Below are positions 1 to 8,024 of a stretch of DNA of 64,000 nt, piece after piece. Position 1 is the stretch's first letter; each line of letters starts with the position of its first letter. A model generated the notes under the pieces. That model searched no databases and had not been told where the DNA came from. It saw only the letters and a list, made by a program, of their open reading frames with translations. A program made the translations under genes and the position numbers. This DNA comes from Roseobacter sp. HKCCD6576-2 (GTDB lineage: Bacteria > Pseudomonadota > Alphaproteobacteria > Rhodobacterales > Rhodobacteraceae): NCBI RefSeq assembly GCF_013179285.1, contig NZ_WVNW01000003.1:186001-250000 (forward strand), written 5' to 3'.

Positions 1-15
1 TTTGTCGAGTATCTC

Positions 16-45
16 CACCATCGTTGAATATTATCACCATCGTTG
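16..45. repeat. Short direct repeat upstream of the desaturase gene
   Basis: The 11-base word CACCATCGTTG occurs at 16-26 and again at 35-45, 19 bases apart, about two helical turns. It lies about 100 bases upstream of the desaturase start. It could be a tandem regulator site, but two copies near the window edge could also be chance. Confidence 0.3.
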
Positions 46-145
46 GATTTACGCTGAGAAAACCCGGACTGCCGCAAAAACGCAAGCCCTGTTAGGCAGA
101 TAAGGCACGGCTGGGGACGCTGTGCTCAACAACATGAGGTGGTGA

Positions 146-1027
146 ATGCGCGTCGAATGGCCGACCGTTTCTTTGATTGTGATGACATATCTGGGCTGGA
201 TTTTGGCGTTGTTCTGGCTGCCGATGATCTGGCTGCCGCTCGCGGTTGCAGTGGCGGCGTTCACCATCGCGTTGCAGTCTTCTTTGCAACATGAGGTCAC
301 CCATGGCCACCCGTTCCCGAACCGGCGGTTGAGCGAGGCGGTGGTGTTTCCATCGCTGAACCTCTGCATTCCGTTCATCCGGTTCCGCGATATGCATCTG
401 GATCATCACCTCGATAGCAACCTGACCGACCCCTATGATGACCCCGAAACCAACTATTTGGATCCGGCTGTCTGGGACCGGCTGCCTTGGGTCGTGCGGG
501 CGGTGCTCGCGGCCAATAACACCCTGATCGGGCGGCTTGTTTTGGGGCCGATTGTGTCGCAAGCGGCGTTTATGGCGGGCGATTGGCGGCTGATCCGGGG
601 CGGGGATCGGGGTATTCTCATGGCGTGGGTCTGGCACCTCGTGACGATTGTGCCTGTTGTCGCTTTGGTGGTTCTGTCGCCGCTGCCGGTCTGGGCCTAT
701 CTGTTGGCGGCCTATATCGGAGTTGCGGTTCTGAAAATCCGAACCTTCCTGGAACACCGCGCGCATGAGCGGGCCAGCGGGCGGACGGTGATCATTGAAG
801 ATCGTGGCTTTCTGGCGTTTTTGTTTCTTAACAACAATTTCCACGTGGTCCATCACATGCATCCGCGCCTGCCCTGGTATCGGATACCAACCACATATTT
901 CGCCAATAAAGACAGCTATTTGCAGCGGAATGACGGCTATCTCTATCGTTCCTATGGCGAGATTTTCCGCCGCCATCTGTTCCGGGCAAAAGACCCGGTG
1001 CCCCATCCGCTTTGGCCGCGAAACTGA
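146..1027 (+). CDS. Membrane fatty acid desaturase family protein
   Basis: This 293-residue protein would introduce a double bond, or a hydroxyl group, into a lipid acyl chain or similar hydrophobic substrate in the inner membrane. Three histidine clusters that bind the di-iron centre are visible: HEVTHGH at residues 49-55, HLDHH near 84-88 and HVVHH near 233-237. Hydrophobic stretches near residues 8-45, 160-200 and others give the usual membrane topology. The start is the ATG at 146. Two transporter genes follow closely on the same strand (gap 35 bases), so they may be co-transcribed. The family is clear. The substrate (phospholipid acyl chain, carotenoid or other) cannot be told from the sequence. 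Confidence 0.85.
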   Translation: MRVEWPTVSLIVMTYLGWILALFWLPMIWLPLAVAVAAFTIALQSSLQHEVTHGHPFPNRRLSEAVVFPSLNLCIPFIRFRDMHLDHHLDSNLTDPYDDPETNYLDPAVWDRLPWVVRAVLAANNTLIGRLVLGPIVSQAAFMAGDWRLIRGGDRGILMAWVWHLVTIVPVVALVVLSPLPVWAYLLAAYIGVAVLKIRTFLEHRAHERASGRTVIIEDRGFLAFLFLNNNFHVVHHMHPRLPWYRIPTTYFANKDSYLQRNDGYLYRSYGEIFRRHLFRAKDPVPHPLWPRN

Positions 1028-1062
1028 CTTGTAAACCAGGGCGTTAGGCGCGAAGAGGGGGC

Positions 1063-1974
1063 ATGCCCCTTTGGATCCCCGTCACCATCTTTGCCGCGTT
1101 TATGCAGAATCTGCGGTTTCTGTTGCAGCGGCATTTGAAGGTCACGACGCTGTCGACCGGCGGCGCGACCTGGGCTCGGTTCCTCTATTCTGCGCCACTA
1201 GTGGCTGTGATCGTCGGGGTTTATGCGACTGTCTCTGGGCAGGCGCTGCCCGTGCCGGATGGGCGGTTCTGGGCCTTCGTGGTCTCGGGCGGGATGGCGC
1301 AGATGCTGGCGACGATGTGTGTCGTGGCCCTTTTCGCTCATCGGAATTTCGCCGTGGGGATCACCCTGAAGAAGACCGAGGTGATCCTGACGGCCTTGAT
1401 CGGTCTGGTGGTGTTGGGCGAGGCGGTGTCGCCGCCGATTGTCGCGGCCATCGCCGTGGGGTTCATTGGCGTCTTGCTCCTGTCGGACCCGCCGAAAACC
1501 GATGTCGTCCTGTCCTGGCGCGCGCGGGTGTTCAATGTGGCTTCGGGCTATGGCTTGGCCTCGGGCGTGCTGTTCGGCATCTCGGCGGTGGGCTATCGCG
1601 GCGCGTCCCTATCGCTGCCCGATGGCGATGTGTTCCTGCGCGCGGCCTTCACGCTTGCCGCGGCAACGGCGGTGCAAACGGTGACGCTCGGGGCTTGGCT
1701 GGCCTGGCGCGAGCGGGGCGAGATTGCCAAAGTGCTGGCCTCTTGGCGGGTGTCGGGCCTGGTCGGGCTGACTTCAATGCTGGGTTCGCTCGGCTGGTTC
1801 ACCGCCTTCACCCTGCAAACGGCGGCATATGTGAAAGCCCTGGGCCAGATCGAGCTGGTCTTCACCTTCCTCTTCTCTGTCTTTTGGTTGCGCGAACGAT
1901 CATCGAGCAAAGAGATCGGCGGCATTGTGTTGATCGTGGCCTCGATTGGTTTGATCTTTCTGGGGAGCTTCTGA
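1063..1974 (+). CDS. EamA/DMT-superfamily transporter
   Basis: This 303-residue inner-membrane protein has about ten hydrophobic segments in two similar halves, the pattern of drug/metabolite transporters of the EamA type. The first half contains the helix ending in GITLKKTEVILTALIGLVVL, typical of the family's helix 3-4 region, and the second half ends in a FLFSVFWLRERSS segment, matching the conserved end of the second EamA repeat. It lies 35 bases after the desaturase and 1 base before the next transporter gene, suggesting an operon. The cargo is unknown. Family members export amino acids, nucleotides or other small metabolites. Confidence 0.85.
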   Translation: MPLWIPVTIFAAFMQNLRFLLQRHLKVTTLSTGGATWARFLYSAPLVAVIVGVYATVSGQALPVPDGRFWAFVVSGGMAQMLATMCVVALFAHRNFAVGITLKKTEVILTALIGLVVLGEAVSPPIVAAIAVGFIGVLLLSDPPKTDVVLSWRARVFNVASGYGLASGVLFGISAVGYRGASLSLPDGDVFLRAAFTLAAATAVQTVTLGAWLAWRERGEIAKVLASWRVSGLVGLTSMLGSLGWFTAFTLQTAAYVKALGQIELVFTFLFSVFWLRERSSSKEIGGIVLIVASIGLIFLGSF

Positions 1975-1975
1975 G

Positions 1976-2905
1976 ATGGCCATCGCCCTCGCCATCGCGC
2001 CGATTTTTGTTTTGATTATGATGGGTTACGCGCTTCGGCGTGGCGGTATCCCATCGGAAGAGTTCTGGAACCTCAACGACCGGCTGGTTTATTTCGTCCT
2101 GATGCCAGCGCTGTTTTTCGTGCGCATCTCGACCGCCGATCTGAGCGAGGCGGGGCTGGGCGGATTTGCAACCGTGCTCTATGCGGGGTTCTTCGCCGGC
2201 GTCGTTTTTGGGGTGATTGCGGCGCTGATCTTGCGGCGCGGCGGGCCCGTTGGCACGTCGATCATGCAAGGGGCGGGGCGGTTCAACACCTTCATCGCGC
2301 TCGCCGTGGCCGAGGCGCTTTATGGCGCGCCCGGCTTGCAATTGGCGGTTCTGGGGGCGGCGGTGTTGGTGCCGGTGGTGAACCTGACCGTGGTGGGTCT
2401 CTTCACCGTGATGCTGCGGCAGCCGGGTGGCGGCGCGGTCTGGGGCGCGGTGAAAAACCTCGTCACCAATCCATTGATCCTGTCGATCCTCGCGGCTTTG
2501 GCCTTCAACTTGGCGGGGATCGGCACGGTGCCCGTCTTACACGACACGCTGTCGGTTTTAGGGCAGGCGGCCCTGCCGATCATGTTGCTCTGCGTCGGCG
2601 CGAATTTGAAACTGAGGGGGTTGAGCGCGGATGCCGCGCCTTTGGTCTTGGCGGCTTTTGGCAAGATCGTGGTGTTCCCGGCGGTGATTATGCTGGCAGC
2701 CATGGCGTTCGGGCTGTCGCCGCTGAGCGCCCAGGTGGCGCTGATCTATGGCGCGCTGCCCGCAGGCGTTGCGGCCTACACGCTGGCGCGGCAATTGGGC
2801 GGCGACGCACCCTTGATGGCGGCGATGATCACCATGCAGACCTTGTTGAGTTTCGCGACCATGCCGCTCTGGCTGAGTCTGGGAGAGCGGGTTTTCGGGC
2901 TGTAG
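1976..2905 (+). CDS. AEC-family (auxin efflux carrier-like) transporter
   Basis: This 309-residue membrane protein has about ten hydrophobic helices split into two five-helix halves. It begins with the AEC-type segment APIFVLIMMGYALRRGG, followed by NDRLVYFVLMPALFF, and the second half contains PIMLLCVGANLKL and PAGVAAYTLARQ, which are typical of malonate and auxin-efflux-like carriers. The ATG follows the preceding stop codon by a single base, so it is translationally linked to the DMT transporter. Bacterial members usually move dicarboxylates or other organic acids. The substrate here is not predictable. Confidence 0.85.
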   Translation: MAIALAIAPIFVLIMMGYALRRGGIPSEEFWNLNDRLVYFVLMPALFFVRISTADLSEAGLGGFATVLYAGFFAGVVFGVIAALILRRGGPVGTSIMQGAGRFNTFIALAVAEALYGAPGLQLAVLGAAVLVPVVNLTVVGLFTVMLRQPGGGAVWGAVKNLVTNPLILSILAALAFNLAGIGTVPVLHDTLSVLGQAALPIMLLCVGANLKLRGLSADAAPLVLAAFGKIVVFPAVIMLAAMAFGLSPLSAQVALIYGALPAGVAAYTLARQLGGDAPLMAAMITMQTLLSFATMPLWLSLGERVFGL

Positions 2906-2911
2906 CCGGGC

Positions 2912-3592
2912 TTAGAGCCGTTCGAACCGGCTGGTTTCATCGGCATTGTTGAAAAATGGCACCCCGTCATACGCGGTGCCGTTCAGGCGCGCGGCAAGCT
3001 CGGCCAGGACCACCTCGGTGATGAACGGCATGTCGAAGCTGCGGGCCTCGTCAAGCGCGATCCATTGCAGATGGCTCAGCTCATCCTCGGCGCGGGAGAA
3101 ATCATCAGGGTTATTGGCCAGATGTTCGGCCTCGGCCAAAAAAAACCGGGCATCGAAGCGGCGCGGGCGTCCGGGCGGCGTAATGGCGCGAAAGATGAAA
3201 TCAAGCGCGGCCCCATCCGGCAGGTGTCCGGTGGCCAGATAGCCGCGCCAGCCTTTTGGGGCCTCAAAGGCATCGGTCCGCGGATCAGCATGGCCCAGAA
3301 GCAGGCCGGTTTCTTCCCAAAGCTCCCGGGTCGCCGCGGCGATCAGCGCTTCGGGCGGGGTCAACGCTTTGGCGGCGAGTTGTGTGCGGGCAGTCGGTGC
3401 GGGTGCGCGGCCCAAAGGAATGGTGGCGTCCACATCATCCACAGCGCCGCCGGGAAACACGAATTTCGAGGGCATGAAGACGGCGCTGTGGCCGCGTTGG
3501 CCCATCAAGACGCGCGGGCGCGTGGCGGCATCGCGCAAGACGATGATCGTCGCCGCATCGCGGATGGCGGTTTTGTCCGGCTGATCGGTCAT
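2912..3592 (-). CDS. NUDIX hydrolase
   Basis: This is a 226-residue protein if translation starts at the ATG at 3592 (sequence MTDQPDK). A longer reading frame extends to 3664 but would overlap the upstream DUF983 gene. The NUDIX box is recognisable as an E-x7-RELWEETG core, carrying the RE..EE.G metal-binding residues, although the leading glycine of the consensus is not obvious. The N-terminal strand (ATIIVLRDA, VLMGQRGHS, SKFVFPGGAVD) is typical of NUDIX enzymes with an inserted segment, as in RNPP/CoA-pyrophosphatase-like members. It would hydrolyse a nucleoside diphosphate linked to another moiety. It lies downstream of the DUF983 gene on the same strand. Confidence 0.85.
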   Translation of the reverse strand: MTDQPDKTAIRDAATIIVLRDAATRPRVLMGQRGHSAVFMPSKFVFPGGAVDDVDATIPLGRAPAPTARTQLAAKALTPPEALIAAATRELWEETGLLLGHADPRTDAFEAPKGWRGYLATGHLPDGAALDFIFRAITPPGRPRRFDARFFLAEAEHLANNPDDFSRAEDELSHLQWIALDEARSFDMPFITEVVLAELAARLNGTAYDGVPFFNNADETSRFERL

Positions 3593-3623
3593 GATCTGCC
3601 CTGCGAAAGGATCGGCCGCTTGG

Positions 3624-4019
3624 TCAGAAGCCGTGCATCCGTTTGGCCCATTGAATCCCCACAATCATGCCTTTGAACCTAGGCAAGAGGTATAGAGACA
3701 TGAGGATCGCGCCAACCGAAAACACCGCCGCGAGGACGTATGGCCCAGGTTGCCAACGCTCAAAGACAAACAGCATCAGTGTGCCGAGGATTTTCGCGGT
3801 GACCAGGATTGTCAGATAAGCCGGGCCATCATCGGCACGCGCATGAGACAAGTCTTCGCCACAGGTGCCGCAAGACGGGCGCAGTTTCAGATAGCTCTTA
3901 AAAATCGTGCCCTCGCCGCAATTGGGGCAACGCTGGCGCAGGCCCCGGCGCATGGCGGGCCAAGTCGGGCGTTCGGGCGAACCGGCCTCAAAGGCAGACC
4001 TATCGGGGGCATCTGTCAT
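3624..4019 (-). CDS. DUF983 zinc-ribbon membrane protein
   Basis: This 131-residue protein of unknown function begins at the ATG at 4019 (MTDAPDRS). A longer frame to 4352 lacks family similarity upstream. The N-terminal third carries two CxxC pairs (CPNC near residue 32 and CGTC near residue 50), a likely zinc ribbon. Two hydrophobic helices follow (about 67-87 and 93-113). This is the DUF983 layout, common and unexplained in alphaproteobacteria. It precedes the NUDIX gene by 31 bases, so the two probably share a transcript. Confidence 0.85.
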   Translation of the reverse strand: MTDAPDRSAFEAGSPERPTWPAMRRGLRQRCPNCGEGTIFKSYLKLRPSCGTCGEDLSHARADDGPAYLTILVTAKILGTLMLFVFERWQPGPYVLAAVFSVGAILMSLYLLPRFKGMIVGIQWAKRMHGF

Positions 4020-4185
4020 CGGGAACTCGCATGTGGGGTTGTTTCCTGCTTGCTTATTTAGCACCTGGATATGCCGCCGGACAGAGAGGCGTTTCGTCGC
4101 GATGGCGGGATGCGAAAAAAAAATCGACGGAACTCTGTGGGTCCCCCGTGGAAAGGGGCAGACAGGCAAAGAAAAGGAGTTTCGC

Positions 4186-4683
4186 ATGTCCTCTCGTAAA
4201 GCAGTGATTATGGGCGTTTTGGTATCCGTGGCATTGACCGCTGCCGTGCCGGTGGCGGCCCAAGGATTTGGAGGCCCCCGCGGCCCGCAAGTTCTTTTTG
4301 AAGAATTGGATCTGAATGGCGATGGCGAGATCAGCCAAGAGGAAATGCTCAACCATCACGAGGGCCGGTTTGACCGCGCCGATGCGGATGGCGACGGGGT
4401 GTTGACACGCGACGAGATGATCGCCGCAGGGCAGGCCCGCGTTGAGGCCGGTGTCGACCGAATGCTGGAACGGCTTGATAGCGACGAAGATGGAGCGATC
4501 AGCCAGGCCGAGATGGAGGCCGCCGCCGAAGACCGGCAAGAACGGCGTCAGGCCCGGATGTTCGACCGTTTGGATGCCGATGACAGCGGCACGATCAGCG
4601 CCGAAGAGTTCGAAGACGCGGCGGAGTGGATGCGCGAACGGCGTGGTGGCGGCCATGGGTTCTTTGGCCGCGACCGCGGGTAA
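4186..4683 (+). CDS. Exported EF-hand calcium-binding protein
   Basis: This 165-residue protein starts at the ATG at 4186, preceded by an AAAAGGAG ribosome site. An upstream extension to 3907 overlaps the DUF983 gene and is not used. Residues 1-26 form a signal peptide ending near PVAAQG. Four EF-hand loops follow, beginning DLNGDGEISQEE, DADGDGVLTRDE, DSDEDGAISQAE and DADDSGTISAEE, each with acidic residues at positions 1, 3, 5 and 12. It would bind Ca2+ in the periplasm. It lies 65 bases upstream of an ECF sigma factor operon, and similar EF-hand genes commonly accompany such operons in Rhodobacteraceae, so a sensory link is possible but unproven. Confidence 0.85.
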   Translation: MSSRKAVIMGVLVSVALTAAVPVAAQGFGGPRGPQVLFEELDLNGDGEISQEEMLNHHEGRFDRADADGDGVLTRDEMIAAGQARVEAGVDRMLERLDSDEDGAISQAEMEAAAEDRQERRQARMFDRLDADDSGTISAEEFEDAAEWMRERRGGGHGFFGRDRG

Positions 4684-4748
4684 GACAGGCGCGTAGGCGG
4701 CAGGGGTTTCGCCTTTGTCGCCCGCACGCGATCGCGCTAAGCAGGGGC

Positions 4749-5339
4749 ATGGTGCAGGTGGATGCCGAGCTGGATCAGTTGGAGGATGGTGCCTTGATGG
4801 TGCTTTACGCCAATGGCGATCAAGGGGCCGCGCGTGTGTTGACGGCGCGGCTCTTGCCGCGTGTGTTTAGCCATGCCGTGCGGGTTTTGGGCGATCGGGC
4901 CGAAGCTGAGGATGTGGCGCAAGACGCGATGATGCGGCTTTGGCGTGCGGCGGCGACGTGGCGACCCGATGGCGCGGCGAAGCCGGGCACGTGGCTCTAT
5001 CGCGTCACTGCCAATCTTGTCGTGGATCGGTTGCGCCGCTCGGGGCGCGCGGTCGGTCTGGACGCGGTGGAGGAGCCTGCCGACGAGGCCGAGAGTGCCG
5101 AGGCGCGCTTGATGCGGCAAGGGCGGATGGCGGCCTTGGACGCGGGTCTGGCGCGACTGCCGGAACGGCAGCGCCAAGCCGTGGTTTTACGGCATATCGA
5201 GGGCTTGTCGAACCCGGAGATTGCCGCAGTGTTGGACATCAGCACCGAAGCGGTGGAAAGTTTGACGGCGCGGGGCAAACGCGCGCTGGCGGCCAATCTG
5301 GCCGGTCAGAAGGAGGCATTGGGCTATGGTGACGGATAA
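4749..5339 (+). CDS. ECF-type RNA polymerase sigma factor
   Basis: This 196-residue protein starts at the ATG at 4749 (MVQVDAELDQ). Region 2 is visible in RVLGDRAEAEDVAQDAMMRLW and LYRVTANLVVDRLRR (promoter -10 recognition). Region 4 is visible in LPERQRQAVVLRHIEGLSNPEIA followed by a helix-turn-helix ending in ESLTARGKRAL. There is no region 1.1 or 3, as expected for an extracytoplasmic-function sigma factor. It overlaps by 14 bases with a small single-span membrane protein that is the likely anti-sigma factor, and is followed by a periplasmic sensor-like protein. Together they look like a cell-envelope stress or metal-response switch. Confidence 0.9.
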   Translation: MVQVDAELDQLEDGALMVLYANGDQGAARVLTARLLPRVFSHAVRVLGDRAEAEDVAQDAMMRLWRAAATWRPDGAAKPGTWLYRVTANLVVDRLRRSGRAVGLDAVEEPADEAESAEARLMRQGRMAALDAGLARLPERQRQAVVLRHIEGLSNPEIAAVLDISTEAVESLTARGKRALAANLAGQKEALGYGDG

Positions 5340-5682
5340 GGATGATCTTTCAGCACTTCTTGCTGAGGCGCGCCAGGATGCCATCCCGAGCGTTGATCTG
5401 ACGGCGCGGGTCTTGGCGGATGCGGCGGCGGTTCATGCCGTGCCGCAGGCCCGCCCATCGGCCCGAGGTGGTTGGTTCGGCCAAGTGCTGGGCGCGATTG
5501 GCGGTTGGCCCGGTGTGTCGGGTTTGGCGATGGCGGGGGTCACCGGATTGATGATTGGCGTCTATGCCACCGAGAGTGTGGATGTGTTGTTGAACGGGCA
5601 ACTGACGAGCTTGACCGGTGGTGATAGCTCGGGGCTGTTCCCCGCGATTGATGGCCTGGCATTTGCGTTAGAGGAGGGCTGA
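5326..5682 (+). CDS. Small membrane protein, probable anti-sigma factor
   Basis: This 118-residue protein has a cytoplasmic N-terminal segment of about 60 residues, one hydrophobic helix near residues 65-83 (VSGLAMAGVTGLMIGVYA) and a short periplasmic tail. It overlaps the sigma factor gene by 14 bases and is followed 5 bases later by a Spy/CpxP-like periplasmic sensor gene. I see no zinc-binding HxxxCxxC anti-sigma motif, so the anti-sigma role is inferred from position and topology only. Confidence 0.65.
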   Translation: MVTDKDDLSALLAEARQDAIPSVDLTARVLADAAAVHAVPQARPSARGGWFGQVLGAIGGWPGVSGLAMAGVTGLMIGVYATESVDVLLNGQLTSLTGGDSSGLFPAIDGLAFALEEG

Positions 5683-5687
5683 ACACG

Positions 5688-6206
5688 ATGGTTGAGACCC
5701 CTAATCCACCTTCGGCCCGGCGCCCGGCAGGTCGTGGCTTGAAGATTGCGCTTGTGCTGTCGTTGGTGGCGAACGTGATGATTGTTGGCGTAATCGCGGG
5801 CGCGGTCTGGGGCAAGATCGGTGGACCGTCCGGCGATGAGAATGGGCCGATGTCGTTGAGGAACCTTGGTCTTGGCCCGATGGTTTTTGTGCTGGAGCGA
5901 GACGATCGGGCGGCATTACGGGCGCGGATGGCGGCGGATGCAGATCGGTTCCGCCCTGAACTGCGCGGTTTAGGACGGTCCGTCCATGCATTCAGTGACG
6001 CTCTTCGGACGGAGCCGTTTGACCGCGCCGCTGCCGCGGCGGCCCTTCTGCAGCAACGCGGTCATGTGCAGGGGTTGCAGACCGAAGGGCATCGGGTCTT
6101 GTTGGATCAACTGGACGTGATGAGCCCAGAGGCGCGTACCGATCTGGCCGACCGACTGCAGAGACGATTGTCGCGGAGCAGGCCTGATCGAGATGGGCGG
6201 CCATGA
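5688..6206 (+). CDS. Periplasmic heavy-metal sensor-like protein
   Basis: This 172-residue protein has an N-terminal membrane anchor (about residues 18-40, LKIALVLSLVANVMIVGVIAG). The helical domain after it carries the ALRARMAADADRFRPELRGL and LLQQRGHVQGLQTEGHRVLLDQL segments, which fits the CnrR/Spy-like periplasmic sensor family often paired with ECF sigma factors. It is the last gene of the sigma operon. In related systems such a protein senses metal or envelope stress and controls release of the sigma factor. The ligand here is unknown, and clear metal-binding His/Cys clusters are not seen. Confidence 0.7.
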   Translation: MVETPNPPSARRPAGRGLKIALVLSLVANVMIVGVIAGAVWGKIGGPSGDENGPMSLRNLGLGPMVFVLERDDRAALRARMAADADRFRPELRGLGRSVHAFSDALRTEPFDRAAAAAALLQQRGHVQGLQTEGHRVLLDQLDVMSPEARTDLADRLQRRLSRSRPDRDGRP

Positions 6207-6266
6207 GCCGATTACGCTCGAGCGTGTTTCCTTCGTGATTCTGCCAAGCCACCGGTGCGGTTGTGG

Positions 6267-7637
6267 CTATGCGGCAGAGGCGGTGGCCATCGTGACGAGG
6301 TTGCGGCCTTCCGATTTCGAGTCATACAGGGCTTGATCCGCGCGCTTTAGGATCGCTTTGGCGGAATCCTCACTCTCTTGCGAAAGAGCGATCCCAACGC
6401 TCATCGTGACCGAAATCGGTTCCGCCCCGGTCGCGACCATAATCGGGGTGCTTCCAACGGCCAAGCGGAGCCGCTCGGCCACCTCTAGCGCGCGAGTCCT
6501 GTCTGCATCGGGAATGGCCACAAGGAACTCTTCGCCGCCAATCCGTGCCACAAGATCCATGCTGCGCAGTTGCGCCCGAAGCCGTTTTGCCACAACCGCC
6601 AGAACACTGTCGCCAGCGGCATGGCCGTAGTGATCATTCACCTCTTTGAAAAAGTCCAAATCCAGCATCATCACGGCGATGCTTGTCCCACGATGGGCGA
6701 GCATCCGGTCCAGGTGATGCAAGGCGTAGCGCCGATTGTGGAGTCCGGTCAGGCTGTCGGTTACGGCCAGTTCCAATCCAGCATCCACGGTTGAGCGCAA
6801 CCGGTCCGACTGCCGTTTGCGGCGGAGTTGCGTTTTGATCCGCACCGCCAGTTCATCGGCATCCAGCGGCTCATAGAGAATATCGCCAGCGCCGAGATCA
6901 AGCGCGATTGCGGCACGCTCGGCATCGCCAGAGGGCAAAATCATCAGAGTGGCAGCATGCCGGGTCACCGGTCGGGAGCGTAAATCAGACAGGAGCCGAA
7001 GCCCGTCATTGCGACCGGCCAGATCTGCGGAAATCACAAAAACGTCGGGTGCGTCCCTTGTGCCAAACTCGGCCAGCGCATGCTCCCGCGGGACAATCTC
7101 CACTTTGCCGGCGCGTTTCCCTTCAAGGGCGTGTTTCCAGACCACAGCAGTCGGCCCATCCGGGGCGACAAGGGCGATTCGACCAGGACCCTCGAACGCT
7201 TTTGCGCCCTCGGCAAAGCCAAGTTCAGCGCAGGTCTCTTCGCGCAGGCGCAATTCACGCTGCGTATCGCGGGCGCGCAGGAGAGAGCGTACCCGGGCAA
7301 GGAGAGCGATCTCATCCACGGGTTTGGTCAGGAAATCATCGGCGCCTTTTTCCAAGCCTTTCATTTTGCTATCTTTATCCGCCATGGCAGTGATTAGAAT
7401 GACCGGAATGTCGGCTGTGTCAGGGTCCGCTTTCAGCTTCTCACAGACGGTGACACCGCTCATATCGGGCATCAGCACATCCAGAAGGATCAAGTCGGGC
7501 CTTTCTGACTTGGCTTTTCTGAGCGCATCTTCCCCACAATCGGCCTGAATCACCTCGTAATAGGCGACCGATAGTTTTACCTTCATCACGATCCGGTTGG
7601 TCGCAACATCGTCGACGACTAAGATACGCCCTGTCAT
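6267..7637 (-). CDS. pleD: PleD-like response regulator with GGDEF diguanylate cyclase domain
   Basis: This 456-residue protein is likely a phosphorylation-activated diguanylate cyclase making cyclic di-GMP. The first receiver domain (about residues 3-120) has the acidic pocket DD at 9-10, phospho-acceptor D53 and TKPVDE around the conserved lysine. A second, degenerate receiver-like domain covers about 150-280. The GGDEF domain (about 290-455) keeps the active-site motif RIGGEEF, and an RSMD inhibitory site five residues before it, so product feedback is expected. The order REC-REC-GGDEF is that of PleD. The gene diverges from a DUF3572 gene, a frequent neighbour of pleD in Rhodobacteraceae. 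In Caulobacter, PleD acts in the motile-to-sessile switch, which fits the adhesin cluster elsewhere in this window. Confidence 0.9.
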   Translation of the reverse strand: MTGRILVVDDVATNRIVMKVKLSVAYYEVIQADCGEDALRKAKSERPDLILLDVLMPDMSGVTVCEKLKADPDTADIPVILITAMADKDSKMKGLEKGADDFLTKPVDEIALLARVRSLLRARDTQRELRLREETCAELGFAEGAKAFEGPGRIALVAPDGPTAVVWKHALEGKRAGKVEIVPREHALAEFGTRDAPDVFVISADLAGRNDGLRLLSDLRSRPVTRHAATLMILPSGDAERAAIALDLGAGDILYEPLDADELAVRIKTQLRRKRQSDRLRSTVDAGLELAVTDSLTGLHNRRYALHHLDRMLAHRGTSIAVMMLDLDFFKEVNDHYGHAAGDSVLAVVAKRLRAQLRSMDLVARIGGEEFLVAIPDADRTRALEVAERLRLAVGSTPIMVATGAEPISVTMSVGIALSQESEDSAKAILKRADQALYDSKSEGRNLVTMATASAA

Positions 7638-7693
7638 ACTCGAAGCTCCACTCTGTCCATCATGGGCTTGACGTCAGCTATGCGCTCGAAAAG

Positions 7694-7709
7694 TTAACAA
7701 ACTATTTAA
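7694..7709. promoter_or_regulatory. CtrA-like half-site pair with off-by-one spacing
   Basis: Between pleD and the DUF3572 gene two TTAA words lie at 7694-7697 and 7706-7709, separated by 8 bases. The CtrA consensus is TTAA-N7-TTAA, so this pair is one base too wide. It sits about 57 bases upstream of the pleD start and 21 bases upstream of the DUF3572 start. Weak candidate only. Confidence 0.25.
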
Positions 7710-7730
7710 CGTAAAGGTCAACTCTTTCCC

Positions 7731-8009
7731 ATGATGCAGGATTCCGCCGAAAATGTTGCCCTAGGGGCACTTACATGGCTTGCCACGGACCAGGCGCTTT
7801 TTGAGGTCTTTTTGGGCTCAACCGGCGCATCCGTCGACGATGTGAAGGAGCGCGCTGCTGATCCACAGTTCCTGGCGGGTGTTTTGGAGTTCATTTTGAT
7901 GGACGATGACTGGGTTGTGGCATGCTGCGATACGTTGAACCTGAGTTATGAAAACCTTGGCCATGCACGGCAAGCGCTGCCGGGCGGCGATCTTCCGAAC
8001 TGGACGTGA
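7731..8009 (+). CDS. DUF3572 family protein
   Basis: This 92-residue, acidic, soluble protein matches the DUF3572 family in length and in its layout: LGALTWLATD near the start, FLGFTG-type segment (here FLGSTGAS), and a LEFILMDDDWVVACC stretch. Its function is unknown. It diverges from pleD with a 93-base gap, a conserved pairing in related genomes, so a link to cyclic di-GMP or cell-cycle control is possible. Confidence 0.8.
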   Translation: MMQDSAENVALGALTWLATDQALFEVFLGSTGASVDDVKERAADPQFLAGVLEFILMDDDWVVACCDTLNLSYENLGHARQALPGGDLPNWT

Positions 8010-8024
8010 GATCGACCTTGTGGT

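Noticed and set aside
92-1006. Long minus-strand reading frame opposite the desaturase gene
   Set aside because: It is a GC-rich shadow frame, rich in Arg, His, Gln and Pro, with no recognisable domain, and the plus strand carries a clear desaturase with three His clusters.
4129-4133. GGAAC as an ECF sigma -35 element before the EF-hand gene
   Set aside because: A GGAAC word is present 53 bases before the start codon, but no convincing -10 element follows at 16-17 bases, so a promoter cannot be supported.
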